Assembly: GCA_958009085.1 (NCBI GenBank)
Contig: OY253678.1
Span: 248,001 to 312,000, forward strand
Direction: 5' to 3'
DNA: 64,000 bases
DNA from: Protoeuglena noctilucae
Taxonomy: Eukaryota > Chlorophyta > Pedinophyceae > Marsupiomonadales > Marsupiomonadaceae
Under the pieces are notes generated by a model that was given only the letters and a program-made list of their open reading frames with translations, ran no database searches and was not told where the DNA came from. Shown piece after piece: positions 41,477-52,045 of this stretch. The translations under genes and the position numbers were made by a program. Position 1 is the first letter of the stretch; each line of letters begins with the position of its first letter.

Positions 41477-42691
41477 TCACTGCCGGTTCAGCTGGGCGGC
41501 CTGCGCAAAACCCGCCCGGATCTGCGCCGTCACGTCGGCGACGTTGCCGGGCGTGTGGGGCATGAAGATGGCGTGGTTGCCCGCCGTCGTGCCCACGTCC
41601 TTCAGCATATCGAAATACTGCGCGGCAGGGCGCCAGGTGTGTCGTCATGAGGCCTAAGTGGCCACAACGATGGTGCGGCGCCTTGCCTGGGGGCCTGCCG
41701 CCGTGCACCAGCAGTCAGCATGCAGGTCTCACCTGCGTCATCAGCATGAGCTCCAGCACATCCCGGCTGTTGACGCCCTGCACTTGGTCGGAGAACTGCA
41801 TGACCGAGTCCCGCAGACCGTTTACGATCGCCTGCCTGCGTGCACCGGCGGCACGGGGCACACGTTTGTCAGCGCGGCAAGGGCCCACCCAGACCCAACA
41901 GCAAGCCCAGACAGACGCAGCAGCGGGCCCACACAGACGCAGCAGCGGCCATAAACAAGGCGCTGCACTGCTCCCCGCCCGCGCTCGCCTCTGCCGCGCA
42001 ATGCCCTGCCCCTGGAGGTACTTGGACTCGGCGTCCGCCTCGGCGGCCTTCACGACGCGTATCTTCTGCGCCTCCGCCTGCTCGTACGCCGCCTGGCGCA
42101 GCCGCTGGGCCGCGTTGATCTCGTTCATCGCCGCCTTGACTTTGCTCTCCGGGTCGATGTCCGTCACCAGCGCCTGGAGGATGGTGTAGCCGAAGCTTGA
42201 CATGGCCTTGCTCAGCTCCGCCTTGACGGCGCCCGCGATCTCCACCTTGCTGACGAACACGTCGTCCAGGTTCATCCTGGGGACTGTCGCACGGACCGTG
42301 TCGAAGACGAACGCGGTGATTTGCGCGTGCGTGTCGCTCAGCCGGTAGTAGGCGTCGTGGACCTGGTCAGGCATGACCTGCGTGCAGAGGGGCGGCCTTG
42401 CTGGGACCCTGGTTGGCTAACACGCAGCGCCTGCTGGCCGTCTGTTGCGCAGCGCCTGCTCGCCTGGTACTGCAGGGAGACGACGACCTTAACGAAGACG
42501 TTGTCGTTTGTTTTGGTCTCCACGGTCACAGACAGGGACTGGATCCTCAGGGACACGTTCCCACTGATGCGGTCGCCGACGCAGCAGAAAACCCAGTTGA
42601 GCCCGGGGCCCACGAGGCGGTTGTACTTGCCGCACCGCTCGACGACGCCTACGGTCGACTGCTCCACGCAGGCGCAGCACAGGCTCGTCAT
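41477..42691 (-). CDS. HIR: Hypersensitive-induced reaction (HIR) protein, SPFH/stomatin-prohibitin family
   Basis: HIR proteins are plasma-membrane microdomain scaffolds. The ATG at 42691 gives MTSLCCACVEQSTVGVV. Land-plant members carry Gly at position 2 for myristoylation; here that Gly is absent, but adjacent cysteines could be palmitoylated. The SPFH domain shows GLNWVFCCVGDRISGNVSLR, VETKTNDNVFVKVVVSLQYQ, HDAYYRLSDTHAQITAFVFD, TVRATVPRMNLDDVFVSK and LVTDIDPESKVKAAMNEINA. The coiled coil has QKIRVVKAAEADAESKYL, then GIARQRQAIVNGLRDS, and the end is YFDMLKDVGTTAGNHAIFMP and GNVADVTAQIRAGF. Two introns (42378-42463 and 41836-41988) must start with GC to keep the family sequence intact. Length, about 285 residues, is typical. 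Confidence 0.94.
41836..41988 (-). other. GC-AG intron in HIR gene (second)
   Basis: The minus-strand boundary reads CGGCAGAG|GCGAGC ... CACGCAG|GCAGGCG and rebuilds GIARQRQAIVNG, an invariant HIR motif. No GT lies near the donor. The intron contains a short imperfect tandem repeat. Confidence 0.85.
41886..41951. repeat. Imperfect tandem repeat of about 21 bp within an HIR intron
   Basis: About three units with the core ACAGACGCAGCAGCGG, the first one degenerate. It lies entirely in the GC-AG intron at 41836-41988. Confidence 0.75.
42378..42463 (-). other. GC-AG intron in HIR gene (first)
   Basis: The boundary reads TACCAG|GCGAGC ... CACGCAG|GTCATG and gives SLQYQ-VMPDQVHDAYYRL, the same length as the family SIQYRALADKASDAFYKL. 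A GT six bases upstream would delete two residues. Confidence 0.75.
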
Positions 42692-43228
42692 CCTGCCTCA
42701 GCCGCTGCGTGGCGAGGCGAAAACATGCACGCTATGCTTCGCGGCAGAGCCTTGCGGTTCACCCACACCCTTCCAGAGGGAAGTAGGCCACGCTTCCCCC
42801 CCTTGCGCCGGCCGCACGAAGAATATCAGGATATGAGTGCGCGGCAGACGCAGAACAAGGCTTGTCGTACTCACCGCCGCGCGCAACCGAGCGCAAACGA
42901 GGCCACCTGGTTGACCGTGCCTTGCCACACGCAGTTGCTACAGATGAGCGGCGGGGTACCTATTCAGACCAACAAGTACCTCGCGGTTGTGTCCATCACA
43001 GGAAGGGGAGGAGCTTGGACTTCACCGTTCGCTCGCTCGACGCTTTTGCCCTAAGTGTCGCTGTCACTGTGTCAGGCGGGGGCTGCCTTTGGAATGGATG
43101 CCCTCGCTGGACCGGCGTGATCATATTGGCGAGCGAGCGGCGCCCTGCACTCATCCCCGAGGCCACTGCCCGACTGTGCCCGCATTTCCCCTCAAGCGGG
43201 GCGGCGGGGGCCGGAGCGGAAGTTAGGG
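42692..43228. other. Divergent intergenic region between HIR and DUF1664 genes
   Basis: About 540 bp without a recognised gene. It should contain both promoters. No repeat or RNA gene was seen. Confidence 0.4.
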
Positions 43229-44577
43229 ATGGCGAAAACCGCGGCAGGGGTGGTTGCTGGCATCGGGGGTCTGCAGTACATCCACTGCCAGGCGAGAGCT
43301 CGTGTTCCGAGCCCGTGTGGCTTGGCAGGCCCGCGCTAACATCGCGCGGCGTCCGATCGCCGGGGGCGTCGGAAAGGCTGTTGTTGCGTTGCTAGCGGCA
43401 AGTGTGACCTCGTCGAGATCGCGCGGGCGCCGTCACGCCTCCCCCGCCGCGATTTCCTTGGGCAAGGACGCGATTTTACTTGGCCGTTCTTCCTCCACAG
43501 AATCGGGGTCTTTCAGGGGCGCGATGCGTGGCGGACTTTGCGGATACGTTTGCTGAGTTCCGCACAGCAATGGCTTCCGCAGGGTGAGCGCGCGCCGTGC
43601 TGGCCTGCCGCTCGGACGCCCGGGATGACTGGTTGATCCGCCGTGCATTCCCCCCGACGCTCGCAGGCGAACGCAGAGCGCGGAAAGCGACCGCATCCTC
43701 CAAGAGCTCCGCGCACAGCTGGCGGCATTGACAGGTGCGCATCCAGCGACGCTGCTTGACCTCGAACACGCTGTGGGGAACGTGCTGCCACTTCCACCCT
43801 TCCCCGTGGCTCCTCAGGGACGGTGCGGCATCAGTCCCTCCTGATGTCATCATCGGGAGAGTCCAGGAGCTCCTCGGTGCCGTGGTCCACCGTCCTGGTC
43901 CTGCTGTCGGTGGCCGCGGCTGGGGGCCTGGCCTACTGGCAGATGCCCAGCATCTTCCATGGCATCCTGCCGGCGACCAAGGCCAACCTGAACGACGTCG
44001 CGGGCAACGTCAAGTGCGGGCGCCGCGAGAGCAGTGCAGCTGTGCTGGCCCGCCACCCTACGCGCCACCACCTCGTGCCCGCCCCGGCCACAGGAAATTC
44101 GTGAGCCAGACTCGGGCCTTTCTGACGGATCGCATCGCCGCGGTCATGGGCCGCGTCGAGGTCGTGGACAAGAGGGTGGAGGAAGTCCATGGGAAGGTCG
44201 GGGAGGTCCAGGACGGGTGCGTGCGTGGCAGAACCCTTTGGCCTTTGCACCCCGCCGCCGCCACTTCGCTCCCAGACGTGAAATCAACCAGATCGTGCTC
44301 CTCCCTGACCCGCTCCCGCAGCGTCACGCGCGTGGGGTCCCAGGTGGAAGGGCTGGAGGAGAGCCTGGCTGACCACGGCCGCATGCTTCAGGGCATCGGG
44401 CGCATGCACAGCGTGTCGATGAACCTGCTCCTGTGGCTGAGCCACATCGTCGCGGACGTCTCGCGCTCCGTGCCCACCGTGTCCCAGACGGCCAGGGACG
44501 GCCTCCGGGCGGTCCTCGACTCGGCCGCCTGGGCGCCCGACTCCCTCCAAGCCCCCGACCTCTACGCGCTGCGGTGA
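43229..44577 (+). CDS. DUF1664 family membrane protein
   Basis: DUF1664 proteins are uncharacterised membrane coiled-coil proteins known mainly from plants. The first ATG (43229) gives MAKTAAGVVAGIG, a short hydrophobic N-terminus like that of the family. Later exons give NRGLSGARCVADFADTFAEF (corresponding to the family NGKLSDLLGEL), RTQSAESDRILQELRAQLAAL, and a transmembrane helix in SVPWSTVLVLLSVAAAGGLAY. Then come MPSIFHGILPATKANLNDVAG (the family LMYVTKRNMANAV region), FVSQTRAFLTDRIAAVMGRV, VDKRVEEVHGKVGEVQD, and GSQVEGLEESLADHGRMLQG. It ends APDLYALR at 44577. The order TM, short lumenal part, TM, coiled coil matches the family. The exact end of exon 1 is uncertain. Targeting is unknown. 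Confidence 0.75.
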
Positions 44578-45411
44578 CGACTGCGCTGCGAGGCCCCGCA
44601 TGCGCTTGGCCCGCATGCTATGACCACCGCTTCGTGGCAGCGACGGCGACCGCGTCTCTGAGCCCGCAGCTCTTACACGGCGGCCAAGGCGCAGGCGGAG
44701 GCACAGACGCTGTCGCCCCAGGCGGCGAACGCACGCATCCGCGTCGGCACGGGGGCAGTCGCTGGCCAGGCTCCCATGGGCGCGTCCCCGCGCAGGTGAG
44801 GCAGTGCGCAGGCAGAAACGATGCAATGGCATCGCAACCGCGCCAGCGGTTACGACAGTCGCCCACCTCCTGGCGTGGCATGCAGGGGGCAGCGGCCACG
44901 GCACTTGGACAGGGGGCAGGCGGCCCCCTCGACCCTCTGCCAAGACGACAGGCCGCCTTTGGCGACCCCGCCTCCCGCCAGCGATGCTGGCGCGTCTTCC
45001 TCGGCCACTCCGGGCGCTTCCTGGGGCTGGGGTGCCCTTTTCCGCCTCGCAAGTGGGCGAGGCGGGCGCGACGCTGCGCTTGACCCGGCATCAGCCGACT
45101 TTTGGGCGAGCGCCGACGTTCCCCGGACGCCTGTGCCAGATTCGAAGGGCGTGCGGGTGCAGGTTGTCTGCAACGCAGCGACGGAGTGCTCGGACGAAAG
45201 TGAGGGTGCGCCAGTGCAACGCTGATGCCAGTGCGCATGCTGGCGTTTCCAGCTGACTGTTCACAGCATCGCGCTCAGTACTGTCGCTTACGGTTGTGCC
45301 CATCGCGCATAGCTCGACGCTGTCGCCGGAGAGTTGAATACGCGCGTCCGAACGAAGCACGGTAGTTTTTCTGTAGAAACCAGCGACGTTACCAAGTCAG
45401 GCCCGCAGCGG
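44578..45411. other. Intergenic region, no recognised gene
   Basis: About 830 bp between two plus-strand genes. Open frames occur on both strands but look like by-products of high GC. The segment 45240-45400 upstream of the VWA gene is less GC-rich and probably holds its promoter. Confidence 0.4.
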
Positions 45412-46600
45412 ATGTACCCACCTGTCGACACGGCGGGGGCCACGGGGCCGGAGAACGTGAGGATCGACGAGCCCGCCGTGGCGCTGGCCGAGCGCGTGTG
45501 GGACCTCCAGGCAAGCCACCGCTGGCTTTTCGGCGGCGTCCTGCTGCTGATGGCCCTTAAATGTGATGTGATCGTACTCGTTGCAAGTACGATTTCTGGG
45601 CTTCAATCTCTACCTGGGAGACGCTTGCCGCAGATGCGTCTCGACATGCCGGAGGAGCTCGTTCGCGATCTCTTGAACAGCGCGGGGACCGACATCGTCG
45701 TCATTGCTGACGACTCAGGATCCATGGCGTCGGTGAGCCATTGTCTGCGTGAAGCGACTGTGCTTCGGTAACACAGCTACCGTGCTGGGACAACCTTCGC
45801 CACCTTTTTCCAATCTCAGGTGGTGGACACGACGGACGTGACGCGCCCGAAGACGCGCTGGGACGAGCTGCAGGAGACGCTGTCTGACCTCGTCAGCATG
45901 CTCCTCCTCGTAGACCACAACGACGGTTTCGCCCTGAGGCTGCTCAACGACCCACAGGTGGCTAGCAACCCCGCTGCACAGCGCTGCATGCAGCGTCGTC
46001 CTCAGCGTTCGTGACCTCTTACGTCTCTCTGCAGTGGTACACCATTCGTGACGCAAGCCGGCTGCGGGAGATCTTCGCCAGACGCAAGCCGAACGGGGCC
46101 ACGCCCTTGCGGGAAGTCCTGCAGCAGACGTTCGATGGGAAGTGGACGAAGTCCCTGGCTCGCAAGGATCACAAGGAGGTGTTCGTGCTGGTGCTGACCG
46201 ATGGAGAGCCGAGCGACTGCAACTTCGACGGCCTGGCCACGCTCCTGCGCCACCGCACCATGGACCCGGCATACTACGTGTCCTTCCTGATGTGCACGAA
46301 CGAGGCGAGTGGCACACGTTTAGAAGACGTGACGTGGATGCGAGCGAGAGGCACCGTCGGCAACGGTCATGCAAAGCCCCCACGCAGGACGACGTGGTCG
46401 TTAGGTACAACACAGCCATCGATCCCATCAAGGGCTGCGACGTGTCGGACGACTACCAGAGCGAGAAGCGCGAGGTGCAGCGCAAGGGCCGCTCCAAGTT
46501 CAGCAAGAACGAGTGGCTGGCCAAGGCGGTGCTCGGCGCCAAGTACGAAAAGTACGACAGCATGGATGAGGGCAAGGGCGGGTGCTGCTCGGTCATGTGA
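45412..46600 (+). CDS. VWA-domain protein with C-terminal CaaX box (copy 1)
   Basis: A von Willebrand A domain binds a divalent metal through its MIDAS and mediates protein contacts; the C-terminal Cys-Ser-Val-Met is a farnesylation-type CaaX box, with a second Cys before it that could be palmitoylated. The ATG at 45412 starts MYPPVDTAGATGPENVRIDE. Following exons read MRLDMPEELVRDLLNSAG, VVIADDSGSMAS (MIDAS DxSxS), RPKTRWDELQETLSDL, LRLLNDPQ, NGATPLREVL (MIDAS Thr), VFVLVLTDGEPSDCNFDGLA (MIDAS Asp), YYVSFLMCTNE. A conserved tail contains GCDVSDDYQSEKREVQRKG and NEWLAKAVLGAKYEKYD. The intron at 45511-45633 has GC-AG ends; an extra intron splits the MIDAS exon after SMAS. Its last 8 bases overlap the antisense gene. 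Paralogue of the gene at 48233. Confidence 0.82.
45511..45633 (+). other. GC-AG intron in VWA copy 1, containing a hairpin
   Basis: The boundary reads CTCCAG|GCAAGC ... GCCGCAG|ATGCGT and joins VWDLQ to MRLDMPEE. The paralogue has an intron at the identical position (48335-48430) with a GT donor. Inside lies a perfect 8-bp stem, ATCGTACT (45571-45578) and AGTACGAT (45586-45593), with a 7-nt loop. Confidence 0.75.
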
Positions 46601-47676
46601 CGGCGCCCGGGTACAGCGCGATCTCGTCCACGTCCGCCGAGTCCCGGTCGAGAGGGAACGCGCTTAGGTCCTTCCCCAGGGCCAGGCAGCACACGCCCTC
46701 GCGCCGGGTGTGCTTGAAACGGTGACCGTAGCGCTCAGCGTCCTGGAAGTCCCCCGCGTCGATCTCGCAGCAGGTGGCGCACAGCAGCTCTGCAGGGGCG
46801 GGTGTCGCGGGGCAGTCGGGGCTGCAGCGCGGGACCCGGGCTTGCAGCCGCGGACCTCGTAACCCTACCCCTCGCCGCACCTGGACACCCCGCGTCGTCG
46901 TACATGTCCCGATAGACGCACGCCCGCAGCTGCAGCTCGACGCCCGAGTCGGGCTCCTCGGACACGAGGACGGAGGGCCGGAACGACGGCCCAAGGCCGT
47001 AGCCCAGGGCCACGAGCTGCCCCACGTCTGCGGTGGGTTATGCAAGTCTTGAGGGTTTGCACGCGGCCAAGAGTGGGGCAGCTCGTGGGTGTTTACGGGA
47101 CAGCCACGCAGCACAATCGCGTCACCTTCCCAGTACAGGTTCCGACGGAACAGGTTCTTGGCGACGAAGAAGGAGAACCGCTTGATGCGGCCACGCAGGG
47201 CCACGGAGGCGGCGCCGTTCAGGGCGGCCATGGCCTCCAGGGCGGCCGCGTCGCTGCCGGCGAGGCTGCAGAGAGACTGGTACGCAGCCAGGGTGTAGCA
47301 CGCGTGCTGCAGGAGACGGGGGGCTGCACTGGGTAGCCCCTGCAGGCTGGGGTTGCCTCCCAGCAATCATCGCACGCACAGCCTCGGCAACCCTGCTCGC
47401 CTTCACGTGCCACCCCTCCCCATCCTCCTGCCCCTCCGACGCCTGCCACCGGGACAGGAGCTGGGTGGCCCGGTCGTCGATGGCAGCCATCACCTCCTCC
47501 TCGCGTCCACGTGCGCGCTCCAGCTTTCCCAGGTTGTCCTTGAGCGTGGCCCGCCATATGACGAATGCCCGGTCCTTGAGGCCCGCATCCAGGCCCCGGA
47601 CGACCTTGCCCGGCTCAGCCTGGCTCCGGAGATGTCTCTGCGCTCGGTGGGCCCCAGCGAGGCTCAGCGGCCCCAT
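46593..47676 (-). CDS. Unknown protein between the VWA paralogues
   Basis: A minus-strand gene of at least three exons. A possible ATG at 47676 starts MGPLSLAGAHRAQRHLRSQ, although the frame stays open upstream to 47895 and an earlier start with a leader is possible. Seen: a charged helix (LKDRAFVIWRATLKDNLGKLE, RGREEEVMAAIDDRATQLLS); then LNGAASVALRGRIKRFSFFV, AKNLFRRNLYWEGDAIVLRG; VGQLVALGYGLGPSFRPS, ELQLRACVYRDMYDDAG; and the last exon, CCEIDAGDFQDAERYGHRFK to EIALYPGAVT. I do not recognise the family. Its stop codon (46595-46593) lies inside the coding end of VWA copy 1, so the two coding regions overlap antisense by 8 bp. Confidence 0.6.
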
Positions 47677-47895
47677 GAATCTACGAGGGTTCCCAGCCGC
47701 GACGCAAGCGCGATGCGATGCGCGCCTGAAGAGGTTCCGCCCACGGAGGGAGATGGCGGCCGTCGAAGCGCTCAGACTCGACGTTTCCCGGGCCCGCCTG
47801 ACCCCTCGCCCCGGCAGCCTGCTCTTGCCCGGAGCCGCCGCCCCTTTCCCCGCCCATCCTTCGCGCGGATGGCCCGCATATGTGGCCACCGACAC

Positions 47896-48232
47896 GCCTC
47901 GCGAACAACTCCGCGCGGCGCCTCAGCATCGAGCCGGCATCGCAGAGCTGGGGAACGGCGCCTGTGATTGCCCTTTTATTGCCAAATGGGAGAATGCGGG
48001 CCCCGATGGAGGTGGGCCTGCTTCGCTAGAGACCAATGGCAGATTGTGTGTACGTGGGCGCCGATCAAATAGGCTGGCAGGGAGGGGCAATGCCAAGTGT
48101 CGGGGCGTAGGGCTGCCTGTTGCACGGCTTCGCTGCCCACAGAAAAAGCAGTTGTTCCACCCGCTTGGTGTGTTACACCGATCACTGTAGACGGGCTCAT
48201 AGCTGCCGGGCATCGCGCAGGAGGGGCACGCC
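47896..48232. other. Divergent intergenic region upstream of VWA copy 2
   Basis: About 340 bp. It holds the promoter of VWA copy 2 and, on the other strand, that of the unknown gene. No repeat shared with the region upstream of VWA copy 1 was apparent by eye. Confidence 0.4.
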
Positions 48233-49329
48233 ATGCCCCCACCACCAAAAATGATGCCCCAGAGGGGCCTGGGGCCTGAGCAAATGGACGATATTGAGAT
48301 AGAAGACCTGGGGTCTAAGGTTCGGAAGCTGCAGGTGCGAGGGGGGGCAGGGGAGAGGCGCAAGGGCACGCGCATGCGGAAAGCCGTGCTTTGCCTTGCC
48401 GTCACCCGTCAGGTGCGTCACTCCTCGCAGATGGAGCTGGACCTTCCGGAGGCGGTCGTCAGGGACCTCTTGAGCATAGCCGGCACGCCGCTGGTGGTCC
48501 TTGCGGACGACTCCTCGTCCATGTCCTCGGTGGTGGACGCCAGCGACATATACAAGCCCAAGACGCGGTGGGACGAGCTGAAGGAGACGCTCGAGGAACT
48601 GCTGGGAATGCTGCTTCTGATTGGTGAGCTCACGTGCAGGAAGGGACGCTTTGCGTGGTGCAGGGCGTGCAAAGAGTTGACTGAGGCGCATTGCCCGCTA
48701 CCCATTGCAGGCCACCAGGACGGCTTTGTGCTGAAGTTCCTCAACTCGCCCACGTGGCACATGCTGAGCACGGTGGAGCAGGTGGCGCGCCTGTTTCGGA
48801 ACAAGGTGCCGCGGGGCCACACGCCATTGCGCCAAGACCTGCAGGCGGTGTTTAACGGGGAGTGGATGAAGGTGGGCCCGCGTCGTGAGGTCAAGGAGGC
48901 GATCGTCCTCGTATTGACGGATGGCGAGCCCACGGACGCGACGTTTGAAGGGCTGGCCTCCACGGTTCGCCACCGCCCCTCGCGCGACCCCGCCTACTGG
49001 GTGTCCTTCCTCATGTGCACGAACGAGGTGACGGGACAAGCAATCACATGCGGTGGTTAGAGTCGCTGTAGCAGTCCTGATGACTTTTTGCCTGGAGTGT
49101 CGCTGCGCATGCGCAGGACGAGTTGGTCAAGCGGTACGACGACGTCATCGATGCGATCCCTGGCTGCGACGTCGTGGACGACTATGTCTCGGAGAGGGAG
49201 CAGGTGCTGCGCACGGGGCGCAAGTCCTTCACCAAGAGTACGTGGCTGGCCAAGGCGGTGCTGGGAGGGAAGATGGGGAAGTACGACGAGCTAGACGAGC
49301 GCAAGGGGTGCTGCTGCAGCGTCATGTGA
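48233..49329 (+). CDS. VWA-domain protein with C-terminal CaaX box (copy 2)
   Basis: Paralogue of the gene at 45412. The ATG at 48233 starts MPPPPKMMPQRGLGPEQMDD; exon 1 ends VRKLQ at 48334 and exon 2 starts MELDLPEAVVRDLLSIAG at 48431. The MIDAS is VVLADDSSSMSS, with Thr in RGHTPLRQDL and Asp in IVLVLTDGEPTD. Then come YWVSFLMCTNE, DELVKRYDDVIDAIPGCDVV, DDYVSEREQVLRTGRKSFTK and STWLAKAVLGGKMGKYDELD, and the end is Cys-Cys-Cys-Ser-Val-Met. The CSVM box predicts farnesylation; two preceding cysteines could be palmitoylated. Here the MIDAS exon is uninterrupted, whereas copy 1 has an extra intron after SMAS. RGLG proteins of plants are VWA proteins anchored by N-myristoylation and carry a RING domain; neither feature is present here. 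Confidence 0.83.
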
Positions 49330-49516
49330 CAGCCTGCCTTGGTCGCTGGGCAGTGCTCTGCACGACCTGCGCGAGCATGCCAGCCCCCAGCCGTGATTTT
49401 CCACACACAGCGTGATTTATTCACCTTTCCCGTTTTGCATCCATTTCAAGCACATTGTTGGACAGCGCACATCCGACATAGAACATGACGTGACGAGCCG
49501 CTGCGCTGGCGGGTCT

Positions 49517-52045
49517 TCACTCCAGGGCCCCAGCCACAGCGTCCATCCACACCGCGACCGCCGCCGCGCCCGGGTCCTCGCATCCCTGGATCCGGTCAGC
49601 GGGCACGTAGCTCGATCGCCCGGCGCGCGCCTCCATCGACGCCGTCGCCGCCGCCCCCGCCGCGGCGGCCTCGGCCCCGACCCGCGCCACGGCAGCGACG
49701 TCGGCGCCCATCCCCTCCTCTGCCAGCGCCGCCTGCATCGCCTGCGCCGCCGGGATGAGCGCGTCCACTGCGGGGGTCAACGACAGCTACAGTGAGCCGT
49801 CGTCATCCGAACACATCCCCTGTGCACAGGTGCCCACGTGCTCCTCGGCCCTCACGCATGGTGCGGTCCCCTTCCTCGGCCCCTCCGTAGAAGCACATGC
49901 GGCTGATGGCGGCCTCCATCGCGCCGACGAAGTCGCCGGGGCACGAGCGCAGGTGCCGAGCAGCCTCAAACAGGCCAATGACGTACAGGGCACCTGCGAT
50001 GCGTGCAAGGGGAGAGGCTCTTCCGCTCATCGCGGAGCCACTGTTCGTGTGCGCACCCCGTGTTGCACTGAGCCTGTCCCCGCACCTGACGTGCCGCCCT
50101 TGGCCTTGCGCAGGACGCGCGCAGTTCCCTCGAGCAGGGCCGCCGCAGACCCCGCCTGGGACCCCGGCCCCACCAGCCATGCGGCCACAGCCTCAGCACC
50201 CAGCGCGAACTGCGAGCCCGTGTCCCCGTCGCCGCACTGCGCATCCAGGTCATTCAGCCGGGCCGCGGCGCCCGCTGCACGGCACAGAGCGAGGGGTTGC
50301 AGTTGACGGCGTCGCATGACCACAGCAGGTGTCTTAGCCCCACGACCGCCGGCACGCACCAAGGGCGTCGCAGGCGGCCGCCAGGCAGCGTGCCACCACG
50401 TCCGCCGTGTCGTCGCCCTCGTCCACGCCAGCCTCGTCCTCGCGAGCGGGTTCCGCAGGCACGGACAAGAGCGCCTTGGCCTCGACGGTACCCACGCAGC
50501 GCGGCCACCCTGGGGCGTCCGTCGGGGTGTCCAGGGCATCCAGCATTGCGTCCCCTGTTGCGCCTGAGGCGTCCAGGAGCGTGACGGAGACGCCGGCCAT
50601 GTCCAGCGACGTCATCAGCGCCCCGCTCAGGACGCGCGCGACGTCCAAGCCCAGCCGTTTGGTGCAGTGCAGCACGGCACACCGCGTGGCCTGCGAGGGC
50701 GCAGCATTTGCGTGGGTACGGCCAGCCCCGATAAGCCATCCTGACAGCAACCGTGCCTTGTCTCACCACCGCCATCTCCAGGCCAGACAGGCCCCCCAGG
50801 TTGTTGACCAGGAGAACCACGCGCCGACCCGCGGACGAAGTCAGGCCCAGCGCCTCGGCACAGGCATCGACCAGATTGCCCACGAGTTCGCTCGCCCGCT
50901 GCACCCGCGTGCGCTCTCGGCCCGGCTCGCCGTGGATGCCCATGCCGACTTCCATCTCCGCCGTCCCAAGGCCGTGGGCCGCACCCCGGGCCTGCGAGGA
51001 CACGCTCACACGGCCTCCCTCTTGCTCCCTCCGCAAGTCCCTCCAAATAACCAACACAGGTCCAGGCAGCACCTGGCCGTGCCCGTCACCTCGCTCAAGG
51101 GCTGGCGGTCGCCGCCCGACGCCGTCGGGACCGTGCACGCCGTGAGGGCTGTGCCCATCGACGCGAGTCGCTCCACGGCGTCCTCCGCCGCGCGGCGCAC
51201 CTCGTCCAGGGTCCCTCCCTGCTGGGCCACGTGACCCGCCACCTTGTGGACCAGCACGGTCCCCGCGATGCCCCGCTTCCCGGCCTGCGAGCGGAGAGGG
51301 GCGCGATGAGGCCGGGTGAGAGCCAGCTGTCTGTGACGTGTCCACGCATCACGCGTCCATGGTCAACAGGGCTTACCTTGGATGTCGCCTGGATAACGCA
51401 GTCGTCATCGACTACTACCATTTCCACCTCATAGCCCTCCGCTCGCGCCATCTCCGCCACTTGCCCGAAGGCGATGCGGTCGCCCGTGTAGTTCTTCACG
51501 ATCAGCAGGCATCCAGGGGACCCCGTCACGGTGCGAATGGCTGCAAGCGGCCGCGAGCGGTACGTTAGAGGGCAGCGGGCTGTCAAAGGCGGCGCTTTAC
51601 ATTGTCTGTCAGCTCCAGCACCTGCAAGGATGGCGTCGACGGTCGGGGAAGCGAAGATCTCGCCGCAAACAGCGGCCGTGAGCATGCCGCTTCCAACGAG
51701 CCCTGCGTGAGCGGGCTCGTGGCCGGCGCCGCCCCCGGAGATGACCGCCACATGCGAAGCATCGCGGTTGATGTTGACCGCGACCTTGATCTCTGCGCGG
51801 AGAGCTTATCGCGCCGTATCGGCCTGCTGCGCTGCAGCGGGTGCTCGCCTCTGCCGCGCTCCCTGGTGCGCTCCCTGTGCGTACCTGGAAACCCATCGAG
51901 CCTCGTAATATGGGGCACGGTCAGCAGAAGCGAATCCAGACACTCTTGGACGGCTGTCTTCGGCGAATTCAGCAGATGCTTCGCGACGAGGGACGAGGGC
52001 CCTCCCTCCTCGAACCCAAGCTCTCCGGCCAGACCAGTACCTTGA
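49517..52045 (-). CDS. DAK: Dihydroxyacetone kinase / triokinase (DAK1-DAK2 fusion)
   Basis: The enzyme phosphorylates dihydroxyacetone (and glyceraldehyde) with ATP. The K domain begins [20 protein letters not shown] and [12 protein letters not shown]. Then come [86 protein letters not shown] and [13 protein letters not shown], whose His is the covalent substrate-binding residue of the family, and [16 protein letters not shown]. The L domain has [20 protein letters not shown] (metal and ATP site), KGGTSGA, and [22 protein letters not shown], ending VAGALE at 49517. Gene structure is at least eight exons. The N-terminal frame has no ATG after its upstream TAA, so an initiating exon lies further 5', between about 52060 and 52400. 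Confidence 0.93.

Noticed and set aside
40878-41490. Open minus-strand frame downstream of HIR as a separate gene
   Set aside because: It has no start codon context or family match and overlaps the expected HIR 3' UTR. It is kept only as a note.
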